64,000 nt of DNA from Neurospora intermedia (taxonomy: Eukaryota; Ascomycota; Sordariomycetes; Sordariales; Sordariaceae), in the NCBI GenBank assembly GCA_037102815.1, contig BTPP01000001.1, positions 2,009,001 to 2,073,000 of the forward strand, given 5' to 3'. Positions 58,421 to 64,000 of this stretch are shown one piece after another. The position numbers and the translations under genes were made by a program. The notes below the pieces were generated by a model. That model searched no databases and had not been told where the DNA came from. It saw only the letters and a program-made list of their open reading frames with translations. Position 1 is the stretch's first letter; every line of letters starts with the position of its first letter.

Positions 58421-60499
58421 ATATCTATAGATTACCTACAAGCTGTAACTTTACTATTACATATTCCTACTTTATTCCCTATAATAACCTACTATATTAC
58501 TATTATATTCTTATTACTTAACGATTATACTTTAAATAGCTAATTTCTTAATAGTATAAAGTTATAATAGGATTAGTACAATAATAAATTTAAACGTACT
58601 AAGTATACTATAAAAATGTTATACGAATATAAGTTTGTAGATGTTTATTATTTATTGGATATAAGAAAGGTATTTTGTAAATAATTTATTTATTTTTTAT
58701 TTAATTGAAATATATTTTAAATTAATATTATATTTAAAATTTTATCCGTAGCTTTACTTTTAAAGAATATTAGGTTAATAGTTATATTAATATTTAGGAA
58801 TTTAATTAGAAGTAGTATAAATATTTTATTAGGATTATATACTATCTTTTTACGGACGGACTTAGTAAAGTTTAATATACCTAATATAGAGAATTTTGAA
58901 ATATTGGACCCTTCGCTAAGTATATTAATAATAGGTCCGAGATTTTTAGTAGCGCCTACTATTATTACTATATAGTTTATATAGCTAAAATTTGCCCTAT
59001 ATATTTTAGTAAATTCTTCTTTTATATAGTATAAATATTACTAATAATTTTATAGCGTCCGAATAACTATTTAAGTAGTAGGGAACTAGTATTTTTAATA
59101 CTAATATCGTTCGTAGTATTAGTATTAGGGCTTTAGAATAGATTAAGCGGAAGGTATTGAACGAAATTAAAATTCGTAGTAGTGCTAATATAATAGAGTT
59201 GGATTGAGTAGTATAATACTTTTATACTAGGATTGTATTTTTAATTTATAATTATAATGCGTTATACAACTTGAATTTTTATATTCTTTTTCTATAAGTG
59301 TTTTTTGAAAAAAAGATTTAAAATACATTCAAAATAAGGTAAATTTTAAATAAAAAAAAAAGAAAAAAAAAGGAAATTATATTTTATATATTATAATAAT
59401 TATTATTATTTACGTTTTATATATATAAAGAATAATATTAACTAGTATTTATATATATATATATAAAAAGGTTTTTATTTAATATTTATTTAAATTTTAT
59501 ATAAGATATTTCTTTGTATTATATTATTCTTTTTTTATAAAAAGAAAAGAGTTTTAAAAAATCAATATTTAAAGTACTTATAATTTTATTAAATAATAAA
59601 TAGAAGTATATAAAGATTTTTTTTAACTTTTTCTATTCTATATTTTTATATAGTCCTTATATAATAAATATATTATTTAATCTTTTTTTATTTAAAAACA
59701 TTTTTAAAAACAGAAATTTAATATACATATATATATAAGAGGAAAGAGGGGTTAATTTAATATATTAGAAGATTTTCGTTTTTTATATAAAAAGACAACC
59801 TTCTTAATATTCTTTTTCTATAATTAAACTATATAGGAAAAGAGATAAAAAAAGAAGAATTGAGTTTTTTTATTCTTTATTTTATTTCTATTTAATATTT
59901 CTACTTTAAATAACGTTTATTTTAAATAATTTTAAGAACTTATATATATAGAAAGAATACTTATAATACAATAAATAAGAAAAAAAATAATATAAAAGTT
60001 AAAAAGGTATAATTCTACTAGTATTTAAAATAATAAATAAAGTTTATACTTTTATAATTTTAATAAAAATAATATAAATAGTATAGAATAATAATTTGCT
60101 TTATATATTAAAGAAAAAGTAAAGAAATTATATTAAAGAATAAAAGTATATATATATATAGATATATATATATAAAATGGAATTATATTAATATATAAGT
60201 AGAGGTCTAAAAAAAAAAAAAACTTTTATATATAATCTTAAAAAAAAACCTTTTACAAAATTAAAATATTATTCTTAAACAATAATAATAATTATCAAAC
60301 TATAAAGTGTTATTTTAATTATTTTCTCTAAAATAAGGAAAGTAATATAATATAAATTCAAAAATAAAGTTTTTATTTTTTTCTTAAATATATATTATAT
60401 AAGAAAATAAGTATATAAATAAAAATATAATAATTCTATTACTTATTTCATTATTCTATATATTATATCTATGATCTCTTAGTCCTCTGTATTGATACT

Positions 60500-61140
60500 C
60501 TAATTATAGTAAGCTCCTTCGCCTTCCCCTTCGCCTTCCTACTCGGGCGAGGACGGGGTGTAATATAATTTAATTCTATCTACTATAATATAGTTTGATC
60601 GTTTATAGAGGGTACTACTCCTAATATATATATATTATTTATAGTATTAAGTATATAATCGGATAATATTAGTTTATTTTTATCTATAAATATTTCGCCT
60701 TCTTATACTATACTTTACTCTCCGACGAAAAGATTTTATTCCTCCGTAAATAGGTCCTCCTCTTTAGAATTATTTATACTAATTATATTAGTTTATTATA
60801 AACTAATATTATTTTAAATACGATTAGTTATAGTAAAGGGTAGTATATTAGTAAGTTTTAATTTAATAACGCCTATTTTACGGATAGTAGGCTTAGGTTA
60901 TAAAACTATAGTATTTTCTATATTAATAATAGTAATCCTATAGGAAATAGTAATTATTGGTAATTCTTTACTAGGCTCTACTTTAATAATATTTATTTTA
61001 TATAACTTTATAGCGGGGGCGGTAATATATATTCCTCTTCCTCTAATATAAAGGGATTTTTATTTAAAGTAGATTAAAATTCGTTTTCGAAGGATAGCCT
61101 TATAACGGAAAATACTATTATTAAACGCTTCCTTACTAAA
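60500..61140 (-). pseudogene. Possible decayed coding region, unidentified
   Basis: The minus strand has a coding-like frame with many interruptions, ending in a basic or Gly/Glu-rich low-complexity segment encoded near 60515-60550. No family is recognised. Treat it as a fossil of unknown type. Confidence 0.22.
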
Positions 61141-61689
61141 GCGGATTAGGACTAAATATTATAAGTACGTTTCTTATATTATTATTATTAGTCTTATACA
61201 CGCTAACTATATATATAGTCCGCCTAGTGGGCATACGGTGCTGCTTCGTTCGTAGTCGGTAGGAAAAACCGTACTATTATAGTCGGATAAAAACCCTCCG
61301 CTTTGCTATTGTAACGGCGCTATATCGGCTCCGTACCGTCCTATTTTCCTTCCTCTCAATATAACCTTACCGTTATAACCGAGGCTATAAATTTGTATTA
61401 TATACGTAGCCGTCCCGGCTCCGGCTTATCGCCGTCCCATCCTTATCCTTCTCGTTATAATCTCCCTACGGTCGGTAGCCTTTTATTCTATCTTTCTTCA
61501 ATTATATTATCCCGGGTTACTTAAATTTCCTATAAAGGAAACTTTAACCCGCCTTCCTCCTTCCTTCCTTTCTTTCTTCTTTATATTACACTACTATACC
61601 CGCCGTATTATATCCGCTCTATTATTAAGTCCGCCGCCGCCTCGCAATTATATCCAACCCGCTTCGATATTATTAATATTTCGCTATAC

Positions 61690-62900
61690 CGTATAAAAAA
61701 CCCCCTAACACCGTTAAAAAAACGCTTAGTTCTAAAGCGGCGAAAATTATAATCCTCCTTAATAATTTAAAGGGCAATATTATTTCGGATATTATAGTAT
61801 TTAATACTAGCCCTAATAATTTACTATAGGGTAATACCCTTATTAAACCTATTACCCTTAAGAAGGTTCGGAAATATTTATCGAAGGAGACGCTAAAGAA
61901 GAAAAGTACTACTATAAGGTACTTCCAACCTTCCGAGAATTATAAATAATATAAATTTTATATTCGTAATCTTACGTACATCTTCCCTATAATTTACTAA
62001 GATTTACCTAACTTTAAAATCGCTTTCGATTAGGCTTAATACCTTTAAGATCCTTATAAATTTCTATTTCGTCGCTATAGCATCTTTATTTCTAATTTAT
62101 AAAGTAATCTATTTCTATATTCTTTATTATAAATATTGGATATAAAAGAGGACTAAGGAGTACCCGGAGGGCGAACTTATTCCTTTAATACGTACCTTTA
62201 TCGAAGTTACTATAGCTCTATACAATTATAATACTACCTAAACTAACTTTAAGGATAATTTTAAAAATTTCGTTAGTAAAATAGAAGTTATAAACGCTAC
62301 GTAGGTTGCGGCGGATTATATTAGCGCCGAACTTTCTTCTATCGGCGATTTTCTAGCTTCGGATTCGCTAATTATAATTAAATCCCCTATTAAAAAGAGA
62401 AAATTCGCCTACGCTATTATCGATTCCTCTACGAATATTACTATACTCTATAATAATATCGCTATAATTCGTTTTTATATTACTTAAATCGAAGATACTA
62501 TCCGTCTTCTTTCTAAAAAAGTTAATACGGCTATTATTAATATTATACGTATTAATAAGAGTTTAATAGCGGTCCACGCCCGGTAAAATAACTTTAATAA
62601 TTACCTCTCCTTTATAAATACCCTATACTACCCCCGTATTAATTCTACTACTAACCTTCTTAATATAATTTATTAGTATTAAATAAACTATTCGTAATAT
62701 TTATACTTATTTTGTAAATATAAGTCCAATTAACGAATCTTTTTCTATTCGTCCCTACTATAATATAAAGATAGTTCCTACTAATATTATTACCAAGGAT
62801 TTTAATAAGGATAATAATAGAGGTTCCAAATTGGAGGATACCTATAACGAGGAAGTTAATACCTACAATAGCGCCAATATAGTATTAAATAATAATAATA
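61690..62900 (+). pseudogene. Decayed coding region of a repeated gene, unidentified
   Basis: A CT-rich, promoter-like stretch (about 61440-61620) is followed by a plus-strand frame that starts with a basic Lys/Pro-rich segment and stays coding-like, in pieces, to about 62700. An acidic stretch lies near 62800-62890. I recognise no domain. It is presumably a gene of a repeated element, since RIP needs duplicates. Confidence 0.3.
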
Positions 62901-64000
62901 TAAAATAATTAGTACTTTACTTCTTTTAATCTAATTATAATTTAATTTTCTTTTAAAATCGTCGTTAATACATCTAATATATATTTAATTAACTTCTCTT
63001 CGGTTCTAATATAATTCCGTTTTAATTAGATAATTATTAATTTCGGCCGGGTCTTTTATATATATAATTAATTATATTAATTTATATCCCTAAATATTTC
63101 TTCTATTTCTTTCGCCTTCTTAATTTTAATTATCAATTTGTATTTTTATAATTTCCCTAACCGTAGGGCCTATTATAAAATTCGTTCTAGGTTCGTTTTA
63201 AATTTATTATAGAATTCTTTTTTATTCGTCGGTTATATAAATATATCTTTACTCTATAGTTAAATCTATTCCGTTTCCTAATATTCTAATATTAAATATT
63301 CGAACGTCTCCTTCCCTATACTATATTAGTAATATAATATCGTTACTTCTAATATTTTTCTTTTGAAAAGGAATATACGTAGGCTTATTTTTCCGGTTCT
63401 TACTTATATTAGTAGGGAATTTATAACCTTCGATAAATAATATAATAAAAGATTTTTATTTATATTAGGCTATATATAGTATTATAGTATAGTTTTATTG
63501 AATTATATATATACTTCTATAGTATTAAAGCGTTTTTTCTTCTTTATAACTTTAATTACTTTTATATATTATTTTACTACCTACTCCCTTCTTATCGCCT
63601 CTTCCAATTATTTCTCCTTCTCTCCCAACGTAGGTTTTCTCACTTTTCTTTACAATACCGGTATATCTTCGAATAACGCTTATTATATAACCTACTCGGC
63701 CTTCGCCCTTCTACTAATTAGCGCTAAGTATAGTAAGTATTATACTCTTCATTCCCGGATTTCGGCCGCTACCTATACTAATATACCCTATATAAAGGCT
63801 ACTACTAAAGAGCGGGCTAACCGTTCCTCGAACGTCCGGACCCTCTTATTAAAATAAAGGTCGAAGGGAGGGTAGAAGGTCTCCGTCTCGAAGTTAAATA
63901 TCGACGCTACCTTATATACGCCGGAAATTACCCGAAGGTAATTATTTTAAATTATAGTAAAATTCCGCACTAGCCCGCGGGGTTCCCCTATTAATTCTAT

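Larger units (their letters stand above)
58420..64000. repeat. Second RIP-eroded AT-rich block (continues past the window)
   Basis: CpA/TpG are nearly absent, TpA is in excess, and CpG is kept in 58420-59250 and 60480-64000. Between them, 59250-60480 is even more AT-rich and almost lacks CpG. The AAATCCTATAGGGG palindrome family of the first block is not seen here. The only open frame over 100 codons (63498-63857) is Tyr/Ser/Ile-rich and is probably not a gene. The block probably represents other decayed mobile DNA. Confidence 0.7.

Noticed and set aside
58330-58450. Inverted-repeat end for the second AT-rich block
   Set aside because: I looked for GGG-type ends or the AGGTCCGCGC block at this edge and found none; the other edge is outside the window.
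63498-63857. 119-codon open frame in the second AT-rich block
   Set aside because: Tyr/Ser/Ile-rich composition follows from the eroded DNA. No domain or gene context is visible.

Overview
This window looks like nuclear DNA of a filamentous ascomycete, most likely a Sordariomycete and probably near the Sordariales. The reasons are small introns with GTAAGT-type donors and (G)CTAAC branch points, TACCTAGGTA-like motifs between genes, a fungus-type cortical anchor (ApsA/Num1), and above all two long AT-rich blocks with the signature of repeat-induced point mutation (RIP): CpA/TpG nearly absent, TpA in excess, CpG kept.

Layout. 1-21,486 is normal-composition DNA with three supported genes: a type II haloacid dehalogenase (minus), a 3-exon polytopic membrane protein (plus) and a 2-exon ApsA/Num1-like cortical anchor (plus). 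They are separated by long stretches where I find no gene (1-4,172 and 9,152-16,475). 21,497-48,763 is a 27-kb AT-rich, RIP-eroded block. 48,774-58,400 is normal DNA packed with housekeeping genes: an auxilin/Swa2-like clathrin-uncoating J protein (plus), the Ubc7 ubiquitin-conjugating enzyme (minus), a mitochondrial Mmc1-like dynamin-related protein (plus) and the spliceosomal SmD3 (minus, four exons). From about 58,420 to the end is a second RIP-eroded block that runs off the window.

The main discovery is that the 27-kb block appears to be one giant transposon. Its two edges carry matching inverted repeats of about 60 bp that start with GGG, and these are flanked by a direct repeat TTTTGAAGGG (9-10 bp, as expected of Mutator-like elements). 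A decayed Mutator-like (MULE) transposase lies inside, near the right end on the minus strand. The interior also holds a decayed RecQ-like helicase, a decayed SNF2-like helicase, at least three unidentified decayed coding regions, two satellite-like arrays, and a dispersed family of short palindromes (AAATCCTATAGGGGG... and its complement). Several of these palindromes lie inside what still look like introns of the fossil genes. RIP damage stops almost exactly at the inverted repeats, which supports the view that the block arrived as one unit.

The normal genes have no evident joint pathway. They cover vesicle uncoating, ER-associated degradation, mitochondrial membrane organisation, splicing and nuclear/mitochondrial positioning. 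All coordinates of decayed regions are approximate, and no similarity search was run.
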